Shown here piece after piece: positions 54,461-63,935 of a DNA stretch of 64,000 bases. The translations under genes were made by a program, and so were the position numbers. Below the pieces are notes generated by a model, which was given only the letters and a program-made list of their open reading frames with translations, had not been told where the DNA came from and made no database searches. Every line of letters begins with the position of its first letter. The first letter of the stretch is position 1. The DNA comes from Kytococcus schroeteri (lineage in GTDB: Bacteria; Actinomycetota; Actinomycetes; Actinomycetales; Dermatophilaceae): positions 30,945 through 94,944 of the forward strand of contig NZ_JBHLVH010000010.1 of NCBI RefSeq assembly GCF_042433515.1, given 5' to 3'.

Positions 54461-54514
54461 GGGCAGTCGGGCGCGCCGGCGTCGGGGCCTGTGCACAGGC
54501 CCGGGGCCCGGGAC

Positions 54515-54520
54515 TAGAGT
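54515..54520 (+). promoter_or_regulatory. Possible -10 box of the glutamate dehydrogenase gene
   Basis: TAGAGT about 60 bases before the ATG at 54581; ACGAGGA at 54564-54570 is the likely ribosome-binding site. Confidence 0.4.
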
Positions 54521-54580
54521 CATCCCGGGACCGCGGAGTGCCGGTTCCAGGTCACGTCACGGAACGAGGATGATTCACCC

Positions 54581-57500
54581 ATGACCAGCCAGTCCGACAT
54601 GTCGCCCCGGGGAGGGGCTTCGGCGGCCGAGAAGCAGTCGAAGCAGTCCGCACGGGCCCGCGAGGAACGCGTCGCCGAGGCGCGGACCCGGGCCGAGCAG
54701 GCGGACGGCCTCCTCACCGGTGACGTGCTGGACCACTACTGGAAGCGCGTCTACGACGCGGACGTCGCGAGCCGCTCGGTGGACGAGCTCGTCGACATCC
54801 CCACCCAGCACCTCGAGGCCGCGCACCGCCGCGCCGACGGCGAGGACGTGGTGGTGTTGCGCCACCTCCCGGAGAACCTCGGCGTGCAGGTGGTGACGGG
54901 CGACCGTCCCTTCCTGGTGGACTCCGTCATCCACGAGCTGCACCGCCTGGGCTGGGACGTCATGGGTGTGCTCCACCCGCAGCTGGTGGTGCGCCGCTCC
55001 GCCGAGGGCGTGCTCGAGGCCATGCAGGTCTGGACCCCGGAGCACGAGCTCGCCGACGGCGAGGTCGTGGAGTCGTGGATGAACATCACCGTGCGCCCGG
55101 CCACCGCCTCGGCCGACGTGGACGCCATCGCCGAGAACCTGCAGCGCGTCCTGGAGGACGTGCGCGTGGCGGTGGAGGACTGGACGCCGATGCGGGCCGA
55201 GCTCGAGCGCCTGGCCGAGTCGTTCCGCTCCGCCCCGCCGGCGACCGTGGACCCGGCCGAGGCCACGCAGGCCGCCGAGCTGCTCAGCTGGCTGGCCGAC
55301 GACCACTTCACCCTGCTGGGCATCCGCGAGTACGCGCTCGCCGAGGTCGACGGCGAGCTCGGCCTGCGTGCGGAGCCGGGCTCCGGCCTGGGCATCCTGC
55401 GCGGCGACCGTGCGCTCTCGCACGACGTCACCACGATGCGCCCCGAGGCCCGCGAGACCGCGCGCGAGCCCCGCCCGGTGACCGTCACCAAGGCCAACAG
55501 CCGCGCCACCGTGCACCGCGACGCCCACCTGGACTACGTGGGCGTGCGCACCTTCGACGAGGCCGGCACCGTGGTGGGCGAGATCCGCATCCTGGGCCTG
55601 CTCACCTCCTCGGCCTACTCCGCGTCGGTGCGCGACATCCCGGTGGTGCGCGACAAGGCCGAGGCGATCATGGAGCGCTCCGGCTTCGGCAGCACCAGCC
55701 ACTCGGGCAAGGACCTGCTGGCCGTCCTGGAGAACCTGCCCCGCGACGACGTCTTCCAGGCGTCCGCCGGGGAGCTCGACGCCATCGCACACGAGGTCCT
55801 GTGGATCCGCTCGAGCCGTCGCCCGTCGGTCATCCTGCGCCGCGACGAGTTCGGCCGCTACGTCACCCTGCTGGTGTACGTGCCGCGCGACCGCTACAAC
55901 ACCCAGGTGCGCTCGGCCATGACCGACGCCCTGCGCACCTACTTCGACACCGAGCTCGTCGACTTCACCGCCACGGTGACCGGCGAGGCCATGGCGCGCC
56001 TGCGCTTCGTCGTGCGCCTGCCCTCCGGGCAGGACTTCGGCGACATCGACACCGAGACCCTGGAGCGAGACTTGCTGGAGGCCACCCAGACCTGGGACGA
56101 GAAGGTCACCCACATCAGCGAGACCAACGGCATCGACGACGGGGGCCTGCTGCACCGTCTGGCCGCCCTGCCGCAGTCCTACAAGGAGGACTTCGCCCCC
56201 GAGGTGGCGCTGGCCGACCTCGGGCGCCTGGAGGGCCTGGGCGAGGACGACGTGGCGGTGCACCTCTACCGTGACGAGTCCTCCGAGGCCGCCGACACCG
56301 ACCGACGCCTCAAGGTGTACCGCAGCGGCCCGGCCACCCTGTCGGACCTGCTGCCGGTCTTCACCGACTTCGGCCTCGAGGTCATCGACGAGCGCCCCTA
56401 CCACCTGCGCGACGACGCTGCCGCCACCCGCATCTACGACTTCGGCCTGCGGGCCGCGTCGGCCGAGTTGTGGGAGGGCGCCGAGGGCGACGCCGAGGCC
56501 GTGGCCCAGCGCTTCGAGGAGACCTTCAGCGCCACCTGGAGCGGTGCCGCGGAGTCCGACCTGCTCAACGCCCTGAGCCTCACCGCCGGCCTCTCCTGGC
56601 GCCAGGTGGTCATCCTGCGCACCTACGCCCGGTACCTGCGCCAGGCCGGCTCGCACTTCTCGCTGCCCTACATCGAGGGCGCGATGACGGCCAACCCGAA
56701 GGTGGCCCGCGCCTTCGTGGAGGCCTTCGAGGCCCGCTTCGACCCCGCCCGCGAGGGGAGCGTCGAGGAGCGCCGCGAGGTCTCCGAGGAGTCGCTCACC
56801 GAGCTCGGCCGCCTGCTGGACGACGTGGCCTCGCTCGACCACGACCGCATCATCCGCGGGCTGGTGGAGGTGCTGCGCGGCACCCTGCGCACCAACTTCT
56901 ACGTCGCCGACGCCGAGGGCGAGCCCAAGCCGTTCGTCTCGCTCAAGCTGAGCCCGCGCGACATCGAGCTGCTGCCGCAGCCGCGCCCGATGTTCGAGAT
57001 CTGGGTCTACGGACCGTCCGTCGAGGGCGTGCACCTGCGCTTCGGCACGGTGGCCCGTGGTGGCCTGCGCTGGTCGGACCGCCGGGAGGACTTCCGCACC
57101 GAGGTGCTCGGCCTGGTCAAGGCGCAGATGGTGAAGAACGCCGTCATCGTGCCCACCGGCTCCAAGGGCGGCTTCTTCGCCAAGCAGCTGCCGGACCCGG
57201 CCGTCGACCGCGGCGCCTGGGTGGAGGAGGGCAAGCGTGCCTACACGCGCTTCATCTCCGGCATGCTCGACGTGACCGACAACCTCGTCGAGGGCGAGGT
57301 CGTGCCGGCCCGCGACGTGGTGCGCCACGACGAGGACGACACCTACCTCGTGGTCGCCGCCGACAAGGGCACCGCGGCCTTCTCCGACCTGGCCAACTCG
57401 GTCTCCGAGGCCTACGGCTTCTGGCTGGGTGACGCCTTCGCCTCCGGTGGCTCCGCCGGCTACGACCACAAGGCCATGGGCATCACGGCCCGCGGTGCCT

Positions 57501-59470
57501 GGGAGTCGGTCAAGCGCCACTTCCGCGAGATGGGCCACGACACCCAGACCGAGGACTTCACGGTGGTGGGCATCGGCGACATGGGTGGTGACGTGTTCGG
57601 CAACGGCATGCTCCGCTCCGAGCACATCCGCCTCGTGGGTGCCTTCAACCACCTGCACGTCTTCGTGGACCCGACCCCGGACGCCGCGGCCACCTTCGCC
57701 GAGCGCAAGCGCCTCTTCGAGACGCCCGGCACCACGTGGATGGACTTCGACCCCGAGCTCATCAGCGAGGGCGGCGGCGTCTTCGAGCGCTCGGCCAAGA
57801 GCGTGCCGGTGAGCCCCCAGATGCGGGAGGCCCTGGGGCTGGACGAGGGCGTGGACCAGCTCACCCCCAACGAGCTCATCAGCGCCCTGCTCAAGGCGCC
57901 GGTCGACCTCATCTGGAACGGCGGCGTGGGCACCTACGTCAAGGCCACCGCCGAGACCGACCTCGAGGTGGGCGACCGCGCCAACGACGCGCTGCGCGTC
58001 AACGGTTCGGAGCTGCGCGCCAAGGTCGTGGGCGAGGGCGGCAACCTCGGCGCCACACAGCTGGGACGCATCGAGGCGGCCCAGCACGGGGTGCGCATCA
58101 ACACCGACGCCATCGACAACTCCGCCGGTGTGGCCTCCTCCGACCAGGAGGTCAACATCAAGATCCCGCTCAACGAGCTGGTGCGCCGCGGCGACCTGGG
58201 TCTGGAGGAGCGCAACGCCTTCCTCGAGTCCATGACTGACGAGGTGGCCCGCATCGTGCTGCGGGACAACTACGAGCAGAACGTGCTGCTGGGCAACGCT
58301 CGCGCCCGTCAGGACTCCATGGCCCCGGTGCACCAGCGCCTCATGAAGTTCCTGGAGCAGAACGCCGGCCTGGACCGCCAGCTGGAGTTCCTGCCCTCCA
58401 CCAAGGAGATGGCGCGCCGCATCGAGGCCGGGCAGGGCCTCACCTCGCCGGAGTTCTCCGTGTTGGTGGCCTACGCCAAGCTGCACCTCAAGGACGCCCT
58501 GCTGGACAGCTCGCTGCCCGACGAGGAGTGGTTCACCTCCACGCTGCTGGACTACCTGCCGGCGCCGATGAAGGAGCACTACGCCGACCAGCTGCTGGAG
58601 CACCCGCTGCGCCGCGAGATCATCGTCAACTCGGTGGTCAACTCGATGGTGAACCGCGGCGGCATCACGTTCGCCTTCCGAGCCCTCGAGGAGACCGGTG
58701 CCCAGCCCGACCACGTCGCCCGTGCCTACGTGGTGGCGCGCGAGGTCTTCGACCTCAAGGGCTTCGTGGAGCAGGTGGAGGCGCTGGACAACAAGGTGCC
58801 CACCGAGGCCCAGACCGCCATGTACCTGGAGTTCCGCCGCCTGCTGGACCGCGCCATGCGCTGGTTCGTCAGCTCGCGCCCGGCCTCCATGGACATCGGC
58901 GCCGAGATCGAGCGGTTCCGCGCGTCGGTGGCGGCCGTCGGTCCCAAGGTGCCCGAGATGCTCAAGGGCGAGGAGGCCGCCCGCTACGCGGCCTTCCGCG
59001 ACCGCCTGGTGGAGCAGGGCGTTCCGGAGGAGCTCGCCGGCACCACCGCGGCCCTGCTGGACGTCTACTCGCTGCTGGACGTGGTGACCCTGGCCGATGA
59101 GAACGGCGGCGACGTGGAGGACCTCACCCGCGTCTACTTCGTGGCCAGCGAGCAGTTCGGCTTCGACCGCCTGCTCAACGAGGTGGCCGCCCTGCCGCAG
59201 GACGACCGGTGGGGCTCCCTGGCCCGCGGCGCGCTGCGCGACGACCTCTACGGCGTGCACCGCGACCTCGTCCGGGTCATCACGGCCGGTCAGCCCGACG
59301 GCACCCCCGAGGAGCGGGTGTCGGCCTGGGCGGAGCGCAACGCGCACACCATCGAGCGCACCGAGGCGATGCTGCAGGACGTGCGCGCCATCGACGAGCC
59401 GGGCGTGGCCCCGCTCAACGTGGCCGTGCGCACCCTGCGCTCGGTGGTCCACCTGGGCGCCAGCGCCTGA
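54581..59470 (+). CDS. NAD-specific glutamate dehydrogenase, large (180 kDa class)
   Basis: 1629 residues, usual for the L_180 class. It deaminates glutamate to 2-oxoglutarate and ammonium, with NAD. A long N-terminal half has ACT-like regulatory segments (VVTGDRPFLVDSVIHELHR). The catalytic domain (about 720-1250) has PTGSKGGFFAKQLPDP with the active lysine, GGLRWSDRREDFRTEVLGLV and GIGDMGGDVFGNGML. A helical C-terminal region follows. With pruA, about 1.3 kb upstream, it could carry proline through glutamate to 2-oxoglutarate. The frame is intact for nearly 5 kb. Confidence 0.95.
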   Translation: MTSQSDMSPRGGASAAEKQSKQSARAREERVAEARTRAEQADGLLTGDVLDHYWKRVYDADVASRSVDELVDIPTQHLEAAHRRADGEDVVVLRHLPENLGVQVVTGDRPFLVDSVIHELHRLGWDVMGVLHPQLVVRRSAEGVLEAMQVWTPEHELADGEVVESWMNITVRPATASADVDAIAENLQRVLEDVRVAVEDWTPMRAELERLAESFRSAPPATVDPAEATQAAELLSWLADDHFTLLGIREYALAEVDGELGLRAEPGSGLGILRGDRALSHDVTTMRPEARETAREPRPVTVTKANSRATVHRDAHLDYVGVRTFDEAGTVVGEIRILGLLTSSAYSASVRDIPVVRDKAEAIMERSGFGSTSHSGKDLLAVLENLPRDDVFQASAGELDAIAHEVLWIRSSRRPSVILRRDEFGRYVTLLVYVPRDRYNTQVRSAMTDALRTYFDTELVDFTATVTGEAMARLRFVVRLPSGQDFGDIDTETLERDLLEATQTWDEKVTHISETNGIDDGGLLHRLAALPQSYKEDFAPEVALADLGRLEGLGEDDVAVHLYRDESSEAADTDRRLKVYRSGPATLSDLLPVFTDFGLEVIDERPYHLRDDAAATRIYDFGLRAASAELWEGAEGDAEAVAQRFEETFSATWSGAAESDLLNALSLTAGLSWRQVVILRTYARYLRQAGSHFSLPYIEGAMTANPKVARAFVEAFEARFDPAREGSVEERREVSEESLTELGRLLDDVASLDHDRIIRGLVEVLRGTLRTNFYVADAEGEPKPFVSLKLSPRDIELLPQPRPMFEIWVYGPSVEGVHLRFGTVARGGLRWSDRREDFRTEVLGLVKAQMVKNAVIVPTGSKGGFFAKQLPDPAVDRGAWVEEGKRAYTRFISGMLDVTDNLVEGEVVPARDVVRHDEDDTYLVVAADKGTAAFSDLANSVSEAYGFWLGDAFASGGSAGYDHKAMGITARGAWESVKRHFREMGHDTQTEDFTVVGIGDMGGDVFGNGMLRSEHIRLVGAFNHLHVFVDPTPDAAATFAERKRLFETPGTTWMDFDPELISEGGGVFERSAKSVPVSPQMREALGLDEGVDQLTPNELISALLKAPVDLIWNGGVGTYVKATAETDLEVGDRANDALRVNGSELRAKVVGEGGNLGATQLGRIEAAQHGVRINTDAIDNSAGVASSDQEVNIKIPLNELVRRGDLGLEERNAFLESMTDEVARIVLRDNYEQNVLLGNARARQDSMAPVHQRLMKFLEQNAGLDRQLEFLPSTKEMARRIEAGQGLTSPEFSVLVAYAKLHLKDALLDSSLPDEEWFTSTLLDYLPAPMKEHYADQLLEHPLRREIIVNSVVNSMVNRGGITFAFRALEETGAQPDHVARAYVVAREVFDLKGFVEQVEALDNKVPTEAQTAMYLEFRRLLDRAMRWFVSSRPASMDIGAEIERFRASVAAVGPKVPEMLKGEEAARYAAFRDRLVEQGVPEELAGTTAALLDVYSLLDVVTLADENGGDVEDLTRVYFVASEQFGFDRLLNEVAALPQDDRWGSLARGALRDDLYGVHRDLVRVITAGQPDGTPEERVSAWAERNAHTIERTEAMLQDVRAIDEPGVAPLNVAVRTLRSVVHLGASA

Positions 59471-59480
59471 CGGACGCATC

Positions 59481-59553
59481 ACACAGCGGAACGCCCGCCN
59501 NNNNNNNNNNNNNNNNNNNNNNNNNNNNNNNNGTGGCGGGCGTTCCGCTGTGT
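59481..59553. terminator. Hairpin terminator interrupted by an assembly gap
   Basis: Perfect 19-bp arms at 59481-59499 and 59535-59553; everything between is N except two bases. It lies between the convergent glutamate dehydrogenase and whiB1 genes. Confidence 0.8.
59500..59532. other. Run of 33 N (sequence gap)
   Basis: Unsequenced or masked bases exactly inside the hairpin above. True length is unknown. Confidence 0.98.
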
Positions 59554-59604
59554 TCGGGAGGGGCGGCGGGGGGAGTGGTTCCCGGTCGGCCGCCCGGAGG
59601 GGCG

Positions 59605-59853
59605 TCAGCTGGCGCGGCGGGCGCGGGCGTTGCGGCGCTTCAGGGCGCGGCGCTCGTCCTCGGAGAGCCCACCCCAGACGCCGGCGTCCTGACCGGTCTC
59701 GAGGGCCCACTGCAGGCAGGTCTCGGTCACCTCGCAGCGTGCGCACACCTTCTTGGCCTTCTCGATCTGCTCGATGGCCGGGCCCGTGTTCCCGATGGGG
59801 AAGAACAGTTCCGGGTCCTCGTCGAGACAGGCCGCCTTGCTTCGCCAGTCCAT
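59605..59853 (-). CDS. whiB1: WhiB-family regulator WhiB1
   Basis: 82 residues. Starts MDWRSKAACLDEDPELFFP, the WhiB1 opening; the 4Fe-4S cysteines are in AACLDED, VCARCEVTETCLQW. GVWGGLSEDERRALKRRNAR is the turn and DNA-binding tail. WhiB1 binds the principal sigma factor and is nitric-oxide sensitive in mycobacteria. The ATG at 59853 follows GAAAGG; a TTG six bases upstream is in frame but is rejected. A CRP-like site overlaps its promoter. Confidence 0.94.
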   Translation of the reverse strand: MDWRSKAACLDEDPELFFPIGNTGPAIEQIEKAKKVCARCEVTETCLQWALETGQDAGVWGGLSEDERRALKRRNARARRAS

Positions 59854-59973
59854 GTCCAACCTTTCGAGAACACCGTGTGAGGGTGCGTGTCGCCGAATCG
59901 TCCGGGTGCGGGACCGAGCACGGACCGTGGGGGCCGTCCTGTGGGGCCGATCGCCGACAGTGCCGGATCACCT

Positions 59974-60009
59974 GGTGCCCATCCTCACAGTCGGATCGAC
60001 GCGTGGCAA
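59974..60009 (-). promoter_or_regulatory. whiB1 promoter with CRP-like site
   Basis: Minus strand: -35 TTGCCA (60009-60004), 17 bases, -10 GAGGAT (59986-59981). A CRP/GlxR-type 16-mer GGTGCCCATCCTCACA (59974-59989, plus strand) matches 8 of 10 consensus bases and covers the -10. The leader of about 120 bases has nothing else recognisable. Confidence 0.5.
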
Positions 60010-60084
60010 GGGATTCCGGGTCACGTCACACGATGCGACGGCTGCGGGTTCCTCATTCCGGCGATGCCGAAAAGACGGTGGGCG

Positions 60085-60118
60085 CACGAGAGCCCCGGCG
60101 TGAACCGGGGCTCTCGTG
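60085..60118 (-). terminator. Terminator of tRNA-Lys
   Basis: Perfect 14-bp stem with a 6-base loop just 3' of the tRNA; on the minus strand a short T-run (CTTTT) follows about ten bases later. Confidence 0.75.
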
Positions 60119-60124
60119 AAGTGG

Positions 60125-60197
<73 letters not shown>

Positions 60198-60376
60198 AAC
60201 GGAGGAGTACATTACACACACCTCCCGTGAAACGCAAAATCAGCATGGTGGTGCGGAGTCTGCGGAGGGGAGTGGCGCAGTTCATGGCCCCCTGACCGGC
60301 GCTGCGGCCTGCACGCGGGCGCCCGGCGGGGCAGGATGGGAGGGCACCGTGACCGCACACTTCCCCGAGGACCCGC

Positions 60377-61696
60377 ATGAGCCCTTCCGAAGACGACCTC
60401 TGGACCACCTCCCGGCCGGCGCACGAGCTGGAGGAGCAGGTGGCCCGTGACCGCGCGGCCCGTCGCCGTGAGCAGGTGGCCGACTGGACGCAGGACGACC
60501 CTGCGGGTGAGCGGGGCGGGGAGGGACGGACCTCCCGCCCCGAGGCCTCGACGGCCACCGGCGACGAGCCGCAGGCCGCCCCCGCCGGAGCCAGCCACGC
60601 CGTGCGCACCGCCGGCGAGGAGGGGCGGGCCGACACCCGCGGGCACGGCAACGCGGCCGACCGCCGCGGCGGCGAGGAGCTCAACACCCCGCTGGGCAGC
60701 CACGAGCCGGAGACCCGCAGCAAGGACCTCGGTGGCGACGGCTGGAAGCTCGTGGGGCGCCGGGCGCTGCACTCCTTCGGCGAGGACAAGTGCACCGACC
60801 TGGCCGCCGGTCTGACCTACTACGCGGTGCTCTCGATCTTCCCGGCCCTCATCGCGCTGGTCTCCCTGCTCGGTGTGTTCGGCCAGGGCGAGACGACCAC
60901 GCAGGAGTTCATCGGCATCGCCGAGCAGGTGGGCGCCCCGGAGAACGCCACCAGCTTCCTGGAGACCTTCATCAGCGAGCAGCAGAAGACCGCTGGGGCG
61001 GGCCTGGGCCTCGTCGTCGGTCTGCTGGGTGCCCTGTGGTCGGCCTCCAACTACGTCAACGCCTTCAGCCGCACCATGAACTCGATCTACGAGGTCAAGG
61101 AGGGCCGCCCGTTCTACGTGGTGCGCCCGCTGATGGTGGGCCTCACCGCCGTGGTGCTGCTCGGCATCGTGGCCATCGGCCTGTCGTTCGTGCTCACCGG
61201 CCCCCTGGCCGAGGCCGTCCTGGGCCGCGTGGGCCTGGGCGACACCGCCATCACGGTCTGGAACTGGGCCAAGTGGCCGGTGGCGGCCCTGGTGGTCATC
61301 CTGCTCATCCGCCTGCTCTTCTGGGCCACCCCCAACGTCAAGCTCCCCAACCGCCTGCTCACGCCCGGTGCCGTCCTGGCCTTCGTGGTGTGGGTGCTGG
61401 CCACCGCGGCCTTCGGCCTGTACATCGCCTTCGCCGGCAACTACGACGCCACCTACGGCGCCATGGCCGGTGTGATCATCTTCCTGCTGTGGCTCTGGCT
61501 CACCAACACGGTGGTCCTGCTCGGCGCCGAGGTGGACGCCGCGGTGATCCGGGTGCGCAACCTCGCCGACGGCGCGCAGGTGGAGGACGAGTTCGACCTG
61601 CCGGTGCGGTCCGAGAAGGCCATCGCCAAGGCCGAGAAGAAGTACGACGCCCTCATCGAGGACTCGCGCGAGTACCGCCTCGCGCACATCCGCTGA
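60377..61696 (+). CDS. YihY/virulence factor BrkB family membrane protein
   Basis: 439 residues. A 130-residue charged, Arg/Glu-rich cytoplasmic N-terminus precedes six membrane helices. Family motifs are DLAAGLTYYAVLSIFPALIA, WSASNYVNAFSRTMNSIYEV and AVLAFVVWVLATAAFGLYIA, the last followed by YGAMAGVIIFLLWLWLTN. The family was once called RNase BN by mistake and its function is unknown. The ATG at 60377 opens MSPSEDDLW. The C-terminus is soluble. It stands alone. Confidence 0.9.
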   Translation: MSPSEDDLWTTSRPAHELEEQVARDRAARRREQVADWTQDDPAGERGGEGRTSRPEASTATGDEPQAAPAGASHAVRTAGEEGRADTRGHGNAADRRGGEELNTPLGSHEPETRSKDLGGDGWKLVGRRALHSFGEDKCTDLAAGLTYYAVLSIFPALIALVSLLGVFGQGETTTQEFIGIAEQVGAPENATSFLETFISEQQKTAGAGLGLVVGLLGALWSASNYVNAFSRTMNSIYEVKEGRPFYVVRPLMVGLTAVVLLGIVAIGLSFVLTGPLAEAVLGRVGLGDTAITVWNWAKWPVAALVVILLIRLLFWATPNVKLPNRLLTPGAVLAFVVWVLATAAFGLYIAFAGNYDATYGAMAGVIIFLLWLWLTNTVVLLGAEVDAAVIRVRNLADGAQVEDEFDLPVRSEKAIAKAEKKYDALIEDSREYRLAHIR

Positions 61697-61708
61697 GCGA
61701 GCCCGCCC

Positions 61709-61749
61709 ACGAGGGCCCGCCGTCCCGCACCGGGAGGGCGGGCCCTCGT
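61709..61749 (+). terminator. Hairpin terminator of the YihY gene
   Basis: 13-bp perfect stem (61709-61721 with 61737-61749) plus inner CCCG/CGGG. Confidence 0.8.
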
Positions 61750-61791
61750 CGTGCCGGGGGAGTGGGGTGGCCAGGTCGCGCCGGTGCACGA

Positions 61792-61826
61792 GGAAGGCCC
61801 GGGATCCTGAGGATCCCGGGCCTTCC
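61792..61826 (-). terminator. Terminator of tRNA-His
   Basis: Perfect 16-bp stem with a 3-base loop directly downstream of the minus-strand tRNA. Confidence 0.8.
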
Positions 61827-61832
61827 CGATGG

Positions 61833-61906
61833 GGTGAGCGACGGGACTTGAACCCGCGACCACCGCGACCACAACGCGGTGCTCTACCAGCTGAGCTACG
61901 CCCACC
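61833..61906 (-). tRNA. tRNA-His (anticodon GTG)
   Basis: Minus-strand cloverleaf with acceptor GTGGGCG/CGCTCAC, anticodon loop TTGTGGT. The extra G(-1) at 61906 faces discriminator C73 at 61833, the histidine hallmark. CCA is encoded at 61832-61830. Confidence 0.96.
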
Positions 61907-62020
61907 ATCGCGTGATTCCGGCACCGCAGCGCCGGACAGCGGGGAACATCCTAACCCCTGTTGGGCAGTGCTCGTGCACCGAGGCCCCGTGGCGTCCTCC
62001 ACGGCGCACCGGGCCGGGGT

Positions 62021-62707
62021 TCACGAGCCGAGGGCGTGGCGCGCGGCCACCTCCCGGGCCTCGTCGGTGGAGGGCCCGGGGGCGGCCACGAAGACGGCCT
62101 CCCGGTAGTAGGCCAGCTCGGCGATCGACTCGCGGATGTCGGCCAGGGCGCGGTGGCCGCCGGCCTTCTCCGGGGCGTTGAACCAGGCCCGCGGGTACCA
62201 CCGGCGCGAGAGCTCCTTGATCGACGACACGTCGATGAGGCGGTAGTGCAGGAAGGCGTCCAGCTCGGGCATCTCGGCGGCGATGAAGCGGCGGTCGGTG
62301 GCGATGGAGTTGCCGGCCAACGGGGCCTTGCCCGCCTCGGGCACCCAGGTGCGCACGTACTCCATGACCAGCCGCTCGGCCTCGGCGGCGGAGACACCGT
62401 GTTCGATCTCCTCCAGCAGGCCGCTGTCGGTGTGCATCCTGCGCACCACGGGGTTGAGCTCCTCGAGCACGCCGAGGTCCTCGGGTCGGATGACCACCTG
62501 CACGCCCTCCCCGAGCACGTTGAGCTCGAAGTCGGTGACCAGGGCGGCGATCTCCACCAGCACGTCGTGGCGCTCCAGGCCCGTCATCTCGCAGTCCACC
62601 CACACGATGCGGTCGGTGAGGGAACGGTGGTTGCCCGACGGGTTGGGGCGCTCGGCGGCGCCGGCCGCGGGGCCGGTGGGGGCGGGGGAGGTCGCGTCAG
62701 TGGTCAC
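62021..62707 (-). CDS. orn: Oligoribonuclease
   Basis: 228 residues. It degrades two- to five-base RNA fragments, including pGpG. DEDDh exonuclease residues: VWVDCEMTGLE, GNSIATDRRFI, IDVSSIKEL and HRALADIRESI. An extra 30-residue Ala/Pro-rich N-terminus is present compared with E. coli. The GTG at 62707 has TACGCT six bases upstream. Location next to tRNA-His is conserved in actinobacteria. Confidence 0.95.
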   Translation of the reverse strand: MTTDATSPAPTGPAAGAAERPNPSGNHRSLTDRIVWVDCEMTGLERHDVLVEIAALVTDFELNVLGEGVQVVIRPEDLGVLEELNPVVRRMHTDSGLLEEIEHGVSAAEAERLVMEYVRTWVPEAGKAPLAGNSIATDRRFIAAEMPELDAFLHYRLIDVSSIKELSRRWYPRAWFNAPEKAGGHRALADIRESIAELAYYREAVFVAAPGPSTDEAREVAARHALGS

Positions 62708-62713
62708 CCGTCC

Positions 62714-62719
62714 AGCGTA
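62714..62719 (-). promoter_or_regulatory. -10 box of orn (leaderless)
   Basis: TACGCT on the minus strand, six bases before the GTG at 62707. Confidence 0.55.
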
Positions 62720-62743
62720 GCGAGGGGCTCCCGGCGGGCCGCC

Positions 62744-62749
62744 TAGCCT
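62744..62749 (+). promoter_or_regulatory. -10 box of the PrsW-like gene (leaderless)
   Basis: TAGCCT six bases before the ATG at 62756; it favours this ATG over the GTG at 62750. Confidence 0.55.
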
Positions 62750-62755
62750 GTGCCC

Positions 62756-63913
62756 ATGCCGTACACGCCGTACACCCAGCCCCCTGCCCGTGACTGGCCC
62801 GCCACCATCGCGCTGGGGAGTGTGCTGGTGGTGCTCTTCGGCATCGGGGCGCTGGTCATGGCGCTCACCCTCGGTCTGCAGTTCGGCGAGGTGGCGCTGC
62901 CGCTCATGGTGCTGCTGGCCGCCGTGCCGCTGTGCATCGTGGTGCCGGTGTTCCTGTGGCTGGACTCCTTCGAGCGCGAGCCCACGTGGCTGCTCCTGCT
63001 GGCCCTCGGGTGGGGGGCCGTGGTGGCCACCGGGTTCGCCCTGGTGGTCAACGAGATCGGCTACGCGGTGGCCTCGCTGTTGGCCCTGTCGGCCGACGCG
63101 GTGACGGCCGTGGTGGTGGCGCCGCTGGCCGAGGAGTCGCTCAAGGGCCTGTTCCTGCTGGGTCTGCTGTGGTTCCGGCCGCGGGCCATCGACGGCGTGC
63201 TCGACGGCATCGTCTATGCCGGGGTGGTCGCAGCCGGCTTCGCGTTCATGGAGAACATCGTCTACTTCGCCACCGCGGTGGCCGAGGAGGGCACGGCCGG
63301 GCTCACGGCCACCTTCGTGGTGCGTGGTCTGGTGAGCCCCTTCGCGCACCCGCTCTTCACCGCTTGCACCGGCGCGGCCGTGGGGCGCGCCGTGCTCTCC
63401 CGGGAGGAGGGCTGGCGTATCGCGTGGCCGGTCTTCGGCTGGTGCGCGGCGGTGCTGCTGCACGGCATCTGGAACCTCGCCATCGTCTTCCCGGCGGGGT
63501 GGGTCCTCGTCTACCTGTTCTTCGAGGTGCCGGTGTTCGTGGCCTTCCTCGTCTTCGTCCTCTGGCTGCGCCGCCGCGAGCTGCGCACCATCGCCACCCA
63601 CCTGCAGCCCTACGTGGACCACCGGCAGGTGACCTCCTTCGAGGCCCGGATGGTGGGCGACCCGTCCGAGCGGGGGCGGGCGGTGGCCTGGGCCGGGGAG
63701 CGCGCCGGCGGCCAGGGCCGGCGGGCGATGAAGGACTTCCAGCGCACCGCCACCCGGCTGGCCCACGTCCGCGCACGCCTGGACCGGGCGCACCACCGCA
63801 GCGGTCCGCTGGGCACGCGGCCGACGCGCACCTGGGAGGCCCGGGAGCTCCACGAGCAGCGGGTGCTGTTGGAGCGGCTCGCCGAGCAGCGGCGGCGCTT
63901 CGCCGGGGCCTGA
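62756..63913 (+). CDS. PrsW family intramembrane metalloprotease
   Basis: 385 residues with about eight membrane helices. PrsW motifs in order: VVAPLAEESLKGLFLLGL (EE..K), FAFMENIVYF, SPFAHPLFTACTG and AVLLHGIWNLAI, giving the Glu/His metal ligands. In Bacillus PrsW cleaves an anti-sigma factor; the substrate here is unknown. The last 120 residues are soluble and basic (RRRELRTIATHLQPYVDHRQ onward), an actinobacterial extension. It is divergent from orn. Confidence 0.88.
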   Translation: MPYTPYTQPPARDWPATIALGSVLVVLFGIGALVMALTLGLQFGEVALPLMVLLAAVPLCIVVPVFLWLDSFEREPTWLLLLALGWGAVVATGFALVVNEIGYAVASLLALSADAVTAVVVAPLAEESLKGLFLLGLLWFRPRAIDGVLDGIVYAGVVAAGFAFMENIVYFATAVAEEGTAGLTATFVVRGLVSPFAHPLFTACTGAAVGRAVLSREEGWRIAWPVFGWCAAVLLHGIWNLAIVFPAGWVLVYLFFEVPVFVAFLVFVLWLRRRELRTIATHLQPYVDHRQVTSFEARMVGDPSERGRAVAWAGERAGGQGRRAMKDFQRTATRLAHVRARLDRAHHRSGPLGTRPTRTWEARELHEQRVLLERLAEQRRRFAGA

Positions 63914-63935
63914 GGGGCGCCGGCGGCACGGCCTA

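Noticed and set aside
54575..59971. Very long minus-strand open frame opposite the glutamate dehydrogenase gene
   Set aside because: High-GC codon bias leaves antisense frames open; translation is His/Gly/Ala-rich low-complexity, crosses the N gap and matches no family.
59960..59971. Second CRP-like site (GTG-N6-CAC) upstream of whiB1
   Set aside because: Spacing is two bases short of the CRP half-site distance.
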